Below the pieces are notes generated by a model that saw nothing but the letters and a program-made list of their open reading frames with translations, was not told the origin of the DNA and ran no database searches. Below, one piece after another: positions 16,406-25,306 of a stretch of DNA of 33,372 bases. The DNA is taken from NCBI GenBank assembly GCA_947168365.1, contig CAMVLO010000049.1, forward strand, positions 1 to 33,372. The letters run 5' to 3'. Source of the DNA: UBA3824 sp017541145. Lineage in GTDB: Bacteria; Bacteroidota; Bacteroidia; Bacteroidales; UBA3824. The translations under genes were made by a program, and so were the position numbers. The first letter of the stretch is position 1. Each line of letters opens with the position of its first letter.

Positions 16406-18109
16406 TTATTCTGTCAACTTAATTTCAACACGTCTGTTCTTAGATCTGTTAACAGCATTGTTGTTCGGTACAAGCGGTTGGCTGTAACCCTTTGATTCAC
16501 AAGTAATTCTTGAGGCATCAACACCGCGATTTACCAATTCTTGTTTTACTGATTCAGCACGTTTCATCGCTACAATCTGATTTTGCTCTTCAGTACCGAT
16601 GTTACATGTATGACCAATTACAAGTATCTTAATTTCAGGATGTTCCTTAGCAATTGCAGCTACTTGGTCAAACATCGCATTCCAACTCTTGTTTGCCTTA
16701 ATAGACGTCTGATTGAAATCGAAGTTCACAAATACAAAATTGTAATCGTCAACATTGATTTTAACTTCTTCCGGTTCATCCTTCGGCAACGTATCAGAAG
16801 GCTGTTTTTCAGGTTCTGTAACGTCTTCCGGCTGTTCAACTGGCTGCTCATTCGGAACTTCCGGTTTAAGAGTATCAGAAGGCTGTTTTTCTGGTTCTGT
16901 AACGTCTTCCGGATGTTCAACAGGATTTTCACTCGGAACATCCGGTTTAACAGTATCTCTTTCCTCGCGTTTCGGTACCAATGAATCATCTTCATCGTCA
17001 TCCTCTACCGGCTGCTCAACAGGATTTTCACTCGGAATTTCCGGTTTAACAGTATCTCTTTCCTCACGTTTCGGTACCAAAGAATCATCTTCATCGTCAT
17101 CCTCAATAACTTGCGGAGGAACTTTAGTAGAATCTTTAGTTGTATCCTTATCGTTTTTACCGGGTTTCTCAGGCTTAACTTTTTCCGGTTTTTCGGGTTT
17201 AACTTTTTCTTCCTTCTCAGGTTTCTCCCTCGGTGTATGAACCAATCTGTAACGGATTCCGGCCATCACACCGATTGAAAACGGATGAACTTCATCAACA
17301 ATATTTGAATTCAAAACGCCATTGTAGACCGGATTTTTATAAGCATCAGCCGCCATACAATCGGGATCGAATTGAGGATTATCTGTTTTATTATGAATAT
17401 TGTTGAAACCGTATGTAAAATACATCCCAAAATTCAAGTCAATTCTCGGCGTTAAAACATACATAAAATCAAACTCGCCAAAAGCACCGTACGAAGAAGA
17501 CAAATTATTGTTACCCTTGAAATTATCCTTATCATACAAATAATGTTGCTCCATATCATACATCTCCAAATTGTACTGAGGATAATAACTTCTTGTCTCC
17601 AACGAACCCTTTTTGGTAATGAATTTATCGGTATTAATAAACTGAGCAATAAAGCCAAGTCCACCGCCAATTTTATACTTTTTATCGAGTTCGTGTTGGT
17701 AAAAAACACCTACCGGAATGCCAAACATCGTTTCCTTTTGACGTTCTTTCAAATAATGATAATATGTTCTGTGTTGATAACTTTCTCCATCTTGGTCTAC
17801 TGCACCTTCAATTGTATTAATATAATTAAAATTACAAGAAGACATGTAAGTTTTGAAACTCAAATCAACACCGGCGCCCCAGTTTTTAGTAAAAAAATAC
17901 CGATAACCCACACGACCCATCAATCCCGGACCGGGATTTTTATGACCATATTTGTCAATTTTGAACGTCATTGTATTGAATCCTCCGCCCAAATCTGCAA
18001 CAAGGTAACTACCGGGTCTTACCATATTCAAAGTATCTTTCTTACGTCGTTGTGCATCCGCAGACAACACTACGCTAAGCATCAACAACATTAAAATCAG
18101 GTGTTTCAT
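16406..18109 (-). CDS. OmpA-family outer-membrane protein with an acidic/proline repeat linker
   Basis: The 567-residue protein has a signal peptide (1-19, ADAQ end), an N-terminal beta-barrel of about 270 residues, a linker of about 165 residues (290-455) rich in P, E, K and D, and a C-terminal OmpA-like peptidoglycan-binding domain (456-567). That last domain has VNFDFNQTSIK and NRRVEI (558-563). The Asp usually found in the GHTD motif is Cys here (C502 in GHTCNIG), while the Arg of KRAESV (R517) is kept. The linker contains two tandem repeat types. The start codon lies one base after the stop of the giant T9SS-exported protein (TAATATG), so the two are almost certainly translated from one mRNA. 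It probably anchors the outer membrane to the cell wall, perhaps as partner of the exported protein; the partnership is inferred from gene order only. Confidence 0.88.
   Translation of the reverse strand: MKHLILMLLMLSVVLSADAQRRKKDTLNMVRPGSYLVADLGGGFNTMTFKIDKYGHKNPGPGLMGRVGYRYFFTKNWGAGVDLSFKTYMSSCNFNYINTIEGAVDQDGESYQHRTYYHYLKERQKETMFGIPVGVFYQHELDKKYKIGGGLGFIAQFINTDKFITKKGSLETRSYYPQYNLEMYDMEQHYLYDKDNFKGNNNLSSSYGAFGEFDFMYVLTPRIDLNFGMYFTYGFNNIHNKTDNPQFDPDCMAADAYKNPVYNGVLNSNIVDEVHPFSIGVMAGIRYRLVHTPREKPEKEEKVKPEKPEKVKPEKPGKNDKDTTKDSTKVPPQVIEDDDEDDSLVPKREERDTVKPEIPSENPVEQPVEDDDEDDSLVPKREERDTVKPDVPSENPVEHPEDVTEPEKQPSDTLKPEVPNEQPVEQPEDVTEPEKQPSDTLPKDEPEEVKINVDDYNFVFVNFDFNQTSIKANKSWNAMFDQVAAIAKEHPEIKILVIGHTCNIGTEEQNQIVAMKRAESVKQELVNRGVDASRITCESKGYSQPLVPNNNAVNRSKNRRVEIKLTE
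16785..17110 (-). repeat. Tandem repeats coding for the OmpA-protein linker
   Basis: Two imperfect tandem units are visible. A 99-base unit (33 residues, beginning EDDDEDDSLVPKREERDTVK) occurs twice between about 16910 and 17107. An 81-base unit (27 residues, PEDVTEPEKQPSDTLKPEVP) occurs twice, the second copy shortened, between about 16785 and 16920. The copies are nearly identical at DNA level, which points to recent duplication and possible length variation between strains. Confidence 0.85.
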
Positions 18110-18110
18110 A

Positions 18111-21100
18111 TTAGTCCCTAACGATTAATTTGAATGAAAATTTTGAATTATCAATTACGACAACACCAGCGTAACTTCCCTTAGGGAAATTTACATGATT
18201 CAACTCTGTGATGTTTGTTAAAGTTTTAATCAATGATCCCAAAGAGTTATAGATATAGATTGTTGTATTTTGATAGTCATCATCATTGAAGCCAACTAAC
18301 TGAATAGTAACTTCTTGCATATCATAAGCCGGATTTGGAAATACTTTCACAGATCTTGCTGCAACTTTGGCAAGCGAACGTTTGTCAAAATATACCGGAC
18401 AAACTTTTACAATATTTCCGTCAACTGTTGTTATGCGACAACTGTACCAACCGTAAAGACAAGGCAAATCGTTGAAAAACTGTTTGGTAGCCCCATCCAC
18501 AACTTCACCATTTTTATACCATTGATAATTATAGAAATTATAACTTGAATTATCAATTGCAATTACGTCATTAAATTTGTCAACAATAACTTCCGAACCG
18601 TAATTCACTTGGAATTTCAATGTAGAAATTGTAGTATTTGTAGCATCGTCTTCCAAAATTAATTTCGCAACTATCAAATTATTAGATGCATTCAAAGGAA
18701 CAGGGAAACTTACGGATGCCGGTCCGAAATTTACTGACAACGGTTGCTGAACCACATCCGTAAAACCAATTTGTTTCGCATCATCATTAAACTGTATTGA
18801 ATATTTAGTTGGCACACCGCTCGTGATATTAAAAGTAAATGTTACATCATCACCCGGACATGCACCATCTCCAACATGAGCAATTGCATCCACTACAATT
18901 TTTTCATTTGTAATTACACCGTCATCATAAACAACATCTGACGGTGCGATGTATTTTGTTGTAAAATCCAAACCTTTAACAGTAAAGCTTACTGTAATTG
19001 TCTTATTTACACCGATTTGCGAATTATCATAAAGTTGTTTCTGATCCGAAATATAAACATCGTCACCTTCTACTGCATTTGTAAGTACAGAATTAGAACC
19101 ACGAAGTTTAACCTCATTGTTACCATCGAAAATTTTTACATGGTAAATGTCCGGCTCTGAAACCAACAACTGTAGTTTAGCAACTGCGACTTTAATTGTT
19201 TCTTTCTTTACAACATAACCGAATTCTTCAAGTTGAACAACAACTGACCAATAAGAACTTGAAGGCGGAACCAACATCTCATTAGTTTTCGGAATATTTG
19301 AAATATAGTATGAAACTTTTTGATTTTCAGTAAGTTCGTTAATTACTTTCAAATCTTTGCCAAGTACGGATGTACCGTATGTTAACTGATAAATACCGTT
19401 AACATCAGGTTCCATATTGTATACAAAATCAAATCCGACAATACTTGATTTCGGAGTTTGTTCCGTATTTTTCAAAATATAATTATCTTTAGCAGTACCA
19501 TTGAGAATCAACGAGATAGGAATTTCGTAATCTCCCATTTGTTCACTCGGATAACTTGGATGATCTTTACATTTTACTGTAACATGATCATTATAAACTA
19601 AACCCTCCAATTTCGGAATATTAATCTGAGCTTCGTTTATATTTTTATTACCATCGTAAATTTTATTAGAAATCACAACCGTACCGGCAGTCAACTCCTT
19701 AGGTTGAACAATAATTGTAAAATTAGAACTTGAAGCATTCTCTTCTACATTACCACCCAATCGATCCGACGGATAAAACCAAACTACAACATTATATTCG
19801 CCGACATCAAGATGCTCACCATCAGACAAAATAATTTTATTTCCGCCTTTTGGTGTAACTGAATATGAATACTCGCCTTCCAAAGAAATAGTATTTCCGT
19901 TTACAACAGCGGAATTAGTTGGAACAAAGTCAGTTCCGAAAACAGAATTTCCGTATACAACTGTATAATCCTGGAAATTAACGGTCGGACGTAGAGGATT
20001 AATGATACCTCCCGAAGTATGAGAAGTCGGATCAAGCAGATAACCTCCGGCATCATCTCCAACCAAAGTATGATTAAATACTATATCACGAAAATCACGA
20101 TTACCTGTATTATACTTATACTCACCTACAGTATTAACAGAAACTTTATCACCAGGAAAAATTTCGTTTGAAATATCATAAGCACCAGTGATAATTACAT
20201 CTGTAGTTCCATCATACATCTTATCTCTTTCAAAATACGTAAAATCAGGAAGATAAATAATATGTGGTTTAATATTAACAGGTTCTTTTAAAATTGTAAA
20301 ATCTTCAACAAGACCGGCTTTATCAGTTATTTTAATTCCAACACTTTTTGTATACCAAGGCAAACGAATTGGAAAATCAGAAGCAGAACAAGCTACTCCA
20401 TCAATATAATATGTATATTCCAATTCTGCACCGACAGGAACTTCTGATAAATTATTTATTGCAAAATGGTAACTATTAGCATCTGTACCATACGTAGCTC
20501 TACCATACTCTTCATCACCAATAATAAATACACCCTCCAATTCAAATTTCTTAACACAAATTGTATTCTCTTGAGCACAAGTAGGTTGCAAATTTGGATC
20601 AGTTGTTGTGTAAACGACTTTAAGCTTATTATTAGTAGGAACAAATCCCGACGGTTCAGTAACTTCCTGATCATCAATAAAATACTTACGAGTATAACGA
20701 TCCGCAAAATTTCCGGAAAGTGACGAATTTATATTATTAAGATCACTACCACCTAGTAAATTATTTAATTCCAAACAATAATAAAAGTTAAAATTCCAAG
20801 TAATCGAACCACATTCACCAATTAGAATATGACCGTCAAATGTTCTGTCGCTATTAAAATTATAATCTTTTAAAATATCAGATTGATTATATAATTCATA
20901 ATGAGCAGAAATTGTACGATCACCAACATTAGGCGAGTCGTAACTTGCTGTAATATTGTTAATTGCAACAACGTCGCCGACAACAACATTGGTGAAAACT
21001 ACATCATTTCCATTCCACGCAACATCTTCGTTTGCGTCATATATCTTATCAAGCGTTAAGCCATGGTTTGAAATATCCAAATCTCGTTTAGTTATCGTAA

Positions 21101-23756
21101 AAACTGCCTCAGCAGAAGATGACTGATAATTTTTACTTGTTGGAGTAAATTCAGCTCTCAATGTATATTGTCCGGCATGAACTTTATCTGTCAAAAGTTT
21201 ATTTCCATCAAAATATTGAAATGTACCTTCCACAGTTGCACCGGAAACAATATCCAAAGTGTTAACAGAAGCTTTAACCTGTTTACCAATTTCTGAATTA
21301 CCATAAACCAACTCAGCTCCGTTAAATGTTATGGAAGTTGGTAAAGGAGTAATACTTGCGTTAGTGGAAAAAGCATCAGTAGTAATAAATCCATCTTGAA
21401 AATTATATTTGTTTGCATCATTTCCGGAAATACCTAAATTTACCAAAATCGAAGATGCTTTATCAACATCGGGTTCATTGTAATAAGGTGAATAAGTTAA
21501 CTTTACATCATCACCCATTGCATTTGCGAAATTCAAAACGTCAGATGTAAATTTGTAATCATCTTGTGAAGTTGAATTTTTTAATCTCACCGATGTTGTA
21601 CCATCATATTCTTTTGATAACTCAAAATTTGTTTGAGCATTTTCTTTGTCAAAACTATTTATAATATAAGGTGTGATTACAACATTTTCAAAACCTTGAA
21701 AATCCTCAACATGTCCAAGTTTATCATGAACATTTACAACCAAAGAAAATTCACCGAATGGCAAATAGTCACCTGATTCAAATTCAGTTCCGTTAATAAA
21801 GTATGTAAATTCCGGCTCAATTGTAATTCCTGAAACATTTACAGTATAAAAAATTTCAGAACCCAATTTTGCAGAATACATCGCAGTATTATTATTGAAA
21901 GAACCGGTTGCTCTAGCCGGAACAATATCGCCTTTAGATTCAACTGCATCGATGTAGTAATTTGACTTATCTGAACCAGCCAAACTAAAATCAGATGTTA
22001 TTTTAATATCTGTATTAACTTCTGAAGATTCGTAACTTGCTGAAATAGAGCTTACATAAACTTCATCAGAACCGTAAATACCTGATAAAACGCACTTAGA
22101 AATATCTGACGTAACAGAAGTATTACCATCGTAAGGTTTTGAAAGTGTGAGATAGTCTCCTGAAACTGTAAGTTTTTTAGGAAGAATATTAACAGATGAA
22201 GCAGACGAAGAAGCATCTTTAAAATCAGAATTGCTTGATTTATAAGTAGCTACAATATTATGATCGCCTGCTGTTAAAGCGACGCCAGTTTTATTTACAG
22301 AAGCTTCAGTAAACTCCCAAGTTCCGGTAACTTGCTCAGCTGGAATTGAAGAATTTTTCGGAGCAACAGTCGCCTTAATTGCAGAACCCAAAACAGAAGT
22401 TTCTCCGTAAACACCTTCGTAATTATTAAAAGTAACTTCCAAATCCGCAGGCGAAATTGAAGCATCAATAGAATTAACTGTTAAAACATAATTTTGAGTT
22501 GAAACTCCATTTGTTGTAACCAACTCGAAATTACTAAAAGAAATTTTGTCAGCAGTACTAACATGCGAATCATTATATATAGCATCAAAAGAATTTACAT
22601 ATACAGGAAATCCGCTTACAACTCCATTTGTAAGTTGATATGGTAAATTATTTTTTGTTACAACTGCTACTGTATTATCGTAAACTTTGGTATTATTAAC
22701 CAACAAATTTCCGTTCAAAGTTAAATTTTTCGGAGTAATTTCAATTTCCACTTCAAATGTTTTTGTCGTCATGTAACCGTTTTTATCAGAAACAGTACAC
22801 TTTATTAAATAGTTGCCAACTTCCGGAATAAAATTTTCTGCCGAAACTTCGTTGCTACCATCCAAAGAACAAATTGTATAACTATACTCTAAATCATTGA
22901 TATCGCTTTTATTAGAAACTGTAAAATAAATATCGTTATCATTACCGACAGACGAACCGAAAACAAAAGAGTTATCATTAAATTCTCCCTCAGGATCTAC
23001 AGTTACTTTCAAAGTTGCGGTTGAGGTAAACTCATGAAAATGATCATAACCGTCAATACCCTGCTTCGGAGTAAATGTAGCTTGTAAATCATAACTTCCG
23101 GGCTTAAAATTTTCTGACGGAAAATCTTGAAACTCAGAACTTCCTGTTTTTTTATATTTGTAAGTTATATCATACAAGTCATCTTTATAATTATCATCAA
23201 CAATTGAACAAGTAATATCAGAATTTGAATATTCGTCTTTTGCAAATGTTAAATTATTAGATGATTGTGAAACGCCACCAATTTTCCAAACATTATTTAA
23301 ATCACGAACATTGATGTAAATTTTTAATGTAAGAGTCGGTATACTTGAAACGCCATATTTCTGTTTAATTGCCGCCGAAACAACATAACTACAATAAATC
23401 ACACCAACGTTATGAGAAATGTAAGAATCTAAACCGACAATTATAGGATATTCAGACGTATTTTTCCCTTCAGGAATTTCGGTAGAAGAAAAAGTTGAAC
23501 CCGAAATATCACTAGGATTAGTATAAAATATTATATTTCCAGGAATCCAAACGGAACCGACACCAGAAATATAAAAATTAGGAACAGTAATATTGTATTT
23601 TTCAGAAAATGCTTGTCCATAATCACAAATAAGATTAAAATTGGGGTCAGAAACACCATCCTTCGCCACAATATTTAATGAATATGACTGAGCAAACGAT
23701 ACATTTTTGTTGACAATAAATGATAATAATATGATTATTACTAATTTAAGTTTCAT
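18111..23756 (-). CDS. Giant T9SS-exported repeat protein with alternating YDG and MBG-like modules
   Basis: The 1881-residue protein has a signal peptide (1-22, ending SFAQ). The N-terminal part to about 160 is unassigned. Modules follow up to about 1620: seven YDG-type motifs begin at residues 359 (VYDN), 542 (PYDG), 717, 906 (IYDA), 1181, 1367 and 1543 (IFDG). Between them lie MBG-like modules marked by YGxxxxG. A Cys-containing Ig-like region covers about 1620-1795. The last 79 residues (1803-1881, VKVFPNPAYD to FKLIVRD) are a type A T9SS sorting domain, so the protein should cross the outer membrane by type IX secretion and be attached to the surface or released. The function is unknown; YDG/MBG proteins are usually guessed to be adhesins. 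It has its own promoter and is coupled to the OmpA-family gene. Confidence 0.9.
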   Translation of the reverse strand: MKLKLVIIILLSFIVNKNVSFAQSYSLNIVAKDGVSDPNFNLICDYGQAFSEKYNITVPNFYISGVGSVWIPGNIIFYTNPSDISGSTFSSTEIPEGKNTSEYPIIVGLDSYISHNVGVIYCSYVVSAAIKQKYGVSSIPTLTLKIYINVRDLNNVWKIGGVSQSSNNLTFAKDEYSNSDITCSIVDDNYKDDLYDITYKYKKTGSSEFQDFPSENFKPGSYDLQATFTPKQGIDGYDHFHEFTSTATLKVTVDPEGEFNDNSFVFGSSVGNDNDIYFTVSNKSDINDLEYSYTICSLDGSNEVSAENFIPEVGNYLIKCTVSDKNGYMTTKTFEVEIEITPKNLTLNGNLLVNNTKVYDNTVAVVTKNNLPYQLTNGVVSGFPVYVNSFDAIYNDSHVSTADKISFSNFELVTTNGVSTQNYVLTVNSIDASISPADLEVTFNNYEGVYGETSVLGSAIKATVAPKNSSIPAEQVTGTWEFTEASVNKTGVALTAGDHNIVATYKSSNSDFKDASSSASSVNILPKKLTVSGDYLTLSKPYDGNTSVTSDISKCVLSGIYGSDEVYVSSISASYESSEVNTDIKITSDFSLAGSDKSNYYIDAVESKGDIVPARATGSFNNNTAMYSAKLGSEIFYTVNVSGITIEPEFTYFINGTEFESGDYLPFGEFSLVVNVHDKLGHVEDFQGFENVVITPYIINSFDKENAQTNFELSKEYDGTTSVRLKNSTSQDDYKFTSDVLNFANAMGDDVKLTYSPYYNEPDVDKASSILVNLGISGNDANKYNFQDGFITTDAFSTNASITPLPTSITFNGAELVYGNSEIGKQVKASVNTLDIVSGATVEGTFQYFDGNKLLTDKVHAGQYTLRAEFTPTSKNYQSSSAEAVFTITKRDLDISNHGLTLDKIYDANEDVAWNGNDVVFTNVVVGDVVAINNITASYDSPNVGDRTISAHYELYNQSDILKDYNFNSDRTFDGHILIGECGSITWNFNFYYCLELNNLLGGSDLNNINSSLSGNFADRYTRKYFIDDQEVTEPSGFVPTNNKLKVVYTTTDPNLQPTCAQENTICVKKFELEGVFIIGDEEYGRATYGTDANSYHFAINNLSEVPVGAELEYTYYIDGVACSASDFPIRLPWYTKSVGIKITDKAGLVEDFTILKEPVNIKPHIIYLPDFTYFERDKMYDGTTDVIITGAYDISNEIFPGDKVSVNTVGEYKYNTGNRDFRDIVFNHTLVGDDAGGYLLDPTSHTSGGIINPLRPTVNFQDYTVVYGNSVFGTDFVPTNSAVVNGNTISLEGEYSYSVTPKGGNKIILSDGEHLDVGEYNVVVWFYPSDRLGGNVEENASSSNFTIIVQPKELTAGTVVISNKIYDGNKNINEAQINIPKLEGLVYNDHVTVKCKDHPSYPSEQMGDYEIPISLILNGTAKDNYILKNTEQTPKSSIVGFDFVYNMEPDVNGIYQLTYGTSVLGKDLKVINELTENQKVSYYISNIPKTNEMLVPPSSSYWSVVVQLEEFGYVVKKETIKVAVAKLQLLVSEPDIYHVKIFDGNNEVKLRGSNSVLTNAVEGDDVYISDQKQLYDNSQIGVNKTITVSFTVKGLDFTTKYIAPSDVVYDDGVITNEKIVVDAIAHVGDGACPGDDVTFTFNITSGVPTKYSIQFNDDAKQIGFTDVVQQPLSVNFGPASVSFPVPLNASNNLIVAKLILEDDATNTTISTLKFQVNYGSEVIVDKFNDVIAIDNSSYNFYNYQWYKNGEVVDGATKQFFNDLPCLYGWYSCRITTVDGNIVKVCPVYFDKRSLAKVAARSVKVFPNPAYDMQEVTIQLVGFNDDDYQNTTIYIYNSLGSLIKTLTNITELNHVNFPKGSYAGVVVIDNSKFSFKLIVRD
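18897..22970 (-). repeat. Protein-level repeat array: alternating A and B modules between seven YDG modules
   Basis: Residues 263-1620 read B-YDG-A-YDG-B-YDG-A-YDG-insert-B-YDG-A-YDG-B-YDG. Type A (about 445, 814, 1262) has VYGxSxxG and ends in an AGxYxxxAxF-like strand. Type B (about 263, 626, 1087, 1458) has a YxIDG-type strand and, in three copies, a DKxGxV motif. A B-YDG-A-YDG supermodule is about 365-370 residues. The copies are diverged at DNA level. Confidence 0.75.
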
Positions 23757-23776
23757 AGTTGTTGTTCTTTATCATT

Positions 23777-23811
23777 CAAAATTAACATTTTTTTTGAAAA
23801 CTAACAACAAA
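23777..23811 (-). promoter_or_regulatory. Probable promoter of the giant repeat protein and OmpA-family genes
   Basis: TAATTTTG (23784-23777) on the minus strand lies 20 bases before the ATG. The -33 element is either GTTG (23808-23805, spacing 20) or TTTG (23811-23808, spacing 23), overlapping the end of the GSCFA gene. Confidence 0.5.
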
Positions 23812-24784
23812 AATCATGAAAATATTTAATTTCTAATGTTAAATTAAGTCCTTGAATTTCAGATTCTAATAACTTTGCCAACGAAATATTTTTATTTGCA
23901 AACATTTTTGTCTGTTCAGAACAAGGATTTTGAACGCGATGTCGAACAGATTGCATAAATTTTTCAACACGTTGTACAGAATTTTGAGTCTCCGAACTGA
24001 AAAATGTTTGCTGAATGCGACACCAAATAATTTTTTCTGCCAACGGTGAAACATGAATCATATCATCATCATAAAAACGATAATCCCTCAATTCGTCTTG
24101 AACAATTTCATAACTTGGAAAATACTCGCAATTATCTAATTTTGAAATAGTTTCATGGATGCCAAGATGCAAAGTTGATTTTGAAAGTTGATTAAAATGC
24201 GCACCGTCACGAAAATGTCGAATTGGACTTACGGTAAATACAAATTTAACTTTTGGATTTACTTGTTTTACAGAATTTACAATTGAAATCAAAGTCTCAG
24301 AAACTTCTGAAACAGAAATAATTCTTCGTAAAAACAAATTAGCATTTTGTTTATGACAATTGGAAACAGGCTTAGAATTTGACTTCAAAAAATATACGAA
24401 TGATGTACCTAATGTAATAAAAATTATATCTGTAGAAGATAAAAAATTATAGGCATTAGATATACTTTCGTTGACATCGCATAAAGCTTTCTGAAGATCC
24501 GAATCCGAAAAACTTCCGTGAAAATCATAATTATTGTAATAAGTTCCGTCAAAGAAAAAGTCATCTTCAGTGTACTTTTTTTGTGACAAAACTGCATCAA
24601 ACATCAATTTTAATGACAACGGATTGTAAACAATACCTGACGGATTTACAAGACAATTGAATTTTGCGTTCAAGAAAAATTGACTGATATTTTCGGCAAA
24701 ACACGAACCGCAAAACATCAATTTTGAACGATAATCAATTGAAAATGAAGATTTTGGAATTTCAACTTTTGTGTATAAATCCAT
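23801..24784 (-). CDS. GSCFA-domain protein (SGNH-hydrolase-like)
   Basis: The name-giving motif GSCFAEN is at residues 26-32. Further conserved blocks are TLGTS at 124-128, SPIRH at 186-190 and DMIHVS at 241-246. The last places an Asp-x-x-His pair (D241, H244) where SGNH hydrolases carry their catalytic pair, and the Ser of GSCFA would be the nucleophile. The length of 327 residues is normal. There is no signal peptide, so it should be cytoplasmic. No biochemical function is established for the family as far as I know; an esterase or acyl-transfer role is inferred from the fold. The start lies 7 bases after the stop of the thioredoxin-fold lipoprotein gene. Confidence 0.88.
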   Translation of the reverse strand: MDLYTKVEIPKSSFSIDYRSKLMFCGSCFAENISQFFLNAKFNCLVNPSGIVYNPLSLKLMFDAVLSQKKYTEDDFFFDGTYYNNYDFHGSFSDSDLQKALCDVNESISNAYNFLSSTDIIFITLGTSFVYFLKSNSKPVSNCHKQNANLFLRRIISVSEVSETLISIVNSVKQVNPKVKFVFTVSPIRHFRDGAHFNQLSKSTLHLGIHETISKLDNCEYFPSYEIVQDELRDYRFYDDDMIHVSPLAEKIIWCRIQQTFFSSETQNSVQRVEKFMQSVRHRVQNPCSEQTKMFANKNISLAKLLESEIQGLNLTLEIKYFHDFCC

Positions 24785-24791
24785 AACAATA

Positions 24792-25253
24792 TCAATTAAA
24801 AATTTGTTTTAAACGAAGTTCCGTAGTTTCATAATTGTAAATATCGGGGTCAAAATATACAAGTTCGTATTTGCCAATCAAAGGCGAAACCGGAAAAACA
24901 GCAAGCACCGGAAGTTTATCTTTTGACTTGATACCCAAGGTTTTAGCTAAAGTATCATTTTCGCTGACATTGCAAACATAAAAGTTGAAAACCTTAAAAT
25001 ATTTTTGCGCAAGTTTGTCAAAAACTTCTGCTTGAGCTCTGCAATTTTGAACATAATCATCGTAAAAATAAATGATGTGCGGACGATTGCCACAAATGCG
25101 GAACTCGTTGGATTGTGGATTAATTATTTTACAAATATTTTCGTTAAAATACTCAGAATCAATCTCTTTCACCTTGTCATTGAACTGAATTCGGCACGAA
25201 GTAAATTGCAACATCGCTACCAAAAAACAAAATATTGATACAATGAATTTCAT
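24792..25253 (-). CDS. Thioredoxin-fold lipoprotein with a single active-site-like Cys
   Basis: The 153-residue protein has a lipoprotein signal (lipobox ending FTSC, Cys at 20). The mature part looks like a thioredoxin fold: a strand HIIYFYDD at 59-66, then QNC (C71) where the CxxC motif would be, a helix, a strand FNFYVCNV, and KLPVLAVFP at 113-121 with the expected cis-Pro (P115). Only one Cys is present at the active-site position, so it is not a classic dithiol oxidoreductase. Two other Cys (C41, C54) lie in the N-terminal part. It sits first in the cluster, 7 bases before the GSCFA gene. I do not recognise a named family; the fold call is from motif order only. Confidence 0.65.
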   Translation of the reverse strand: MKFIVSIFCFLVAMLQFTSCRIQFNDKVKEIDSEYFNENICKIINPQSNEFRICGNRPHIIYFYDDYVQNCRAQAEVFDKLAQKYFKVFNFYVCNVSENDTLAKTLGIKSKDKLPVLAVFPVSPLIGKYELVYFDPDIYNYETTELRLKQIFN

Positions 25254-25276
25254 AACTTGAAACGCTATTTTTTTAC

Positions 25277-25306
25277 AAATTTAAGAATAATCTATCAAAA
25301 CCAAAA
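25277..25306 (-). promoter_or_regulatory. Promoter of the lipoprotein-GSCFA unit
   Basis: Minus-strand TTTG (25306-25303), 18 bases, then TAAATTTG (25284-25277). The ATG is 23 bases downstream. Confidence 0.55.

Noticed and set aside
16785..17110. Direct repeats considered as a CRISPR array
   Set aside because: The repeats are in frame, code for the linker of the OmpA-family protein, have no spacers and are 81 or 99 bases long.
17543..18094. Plus-strand open frame (183 codons) opposite the OmpA-family gene
   Set aside because: It is antisense to the signal peptide and barrel region, and has no family motif or promoter.
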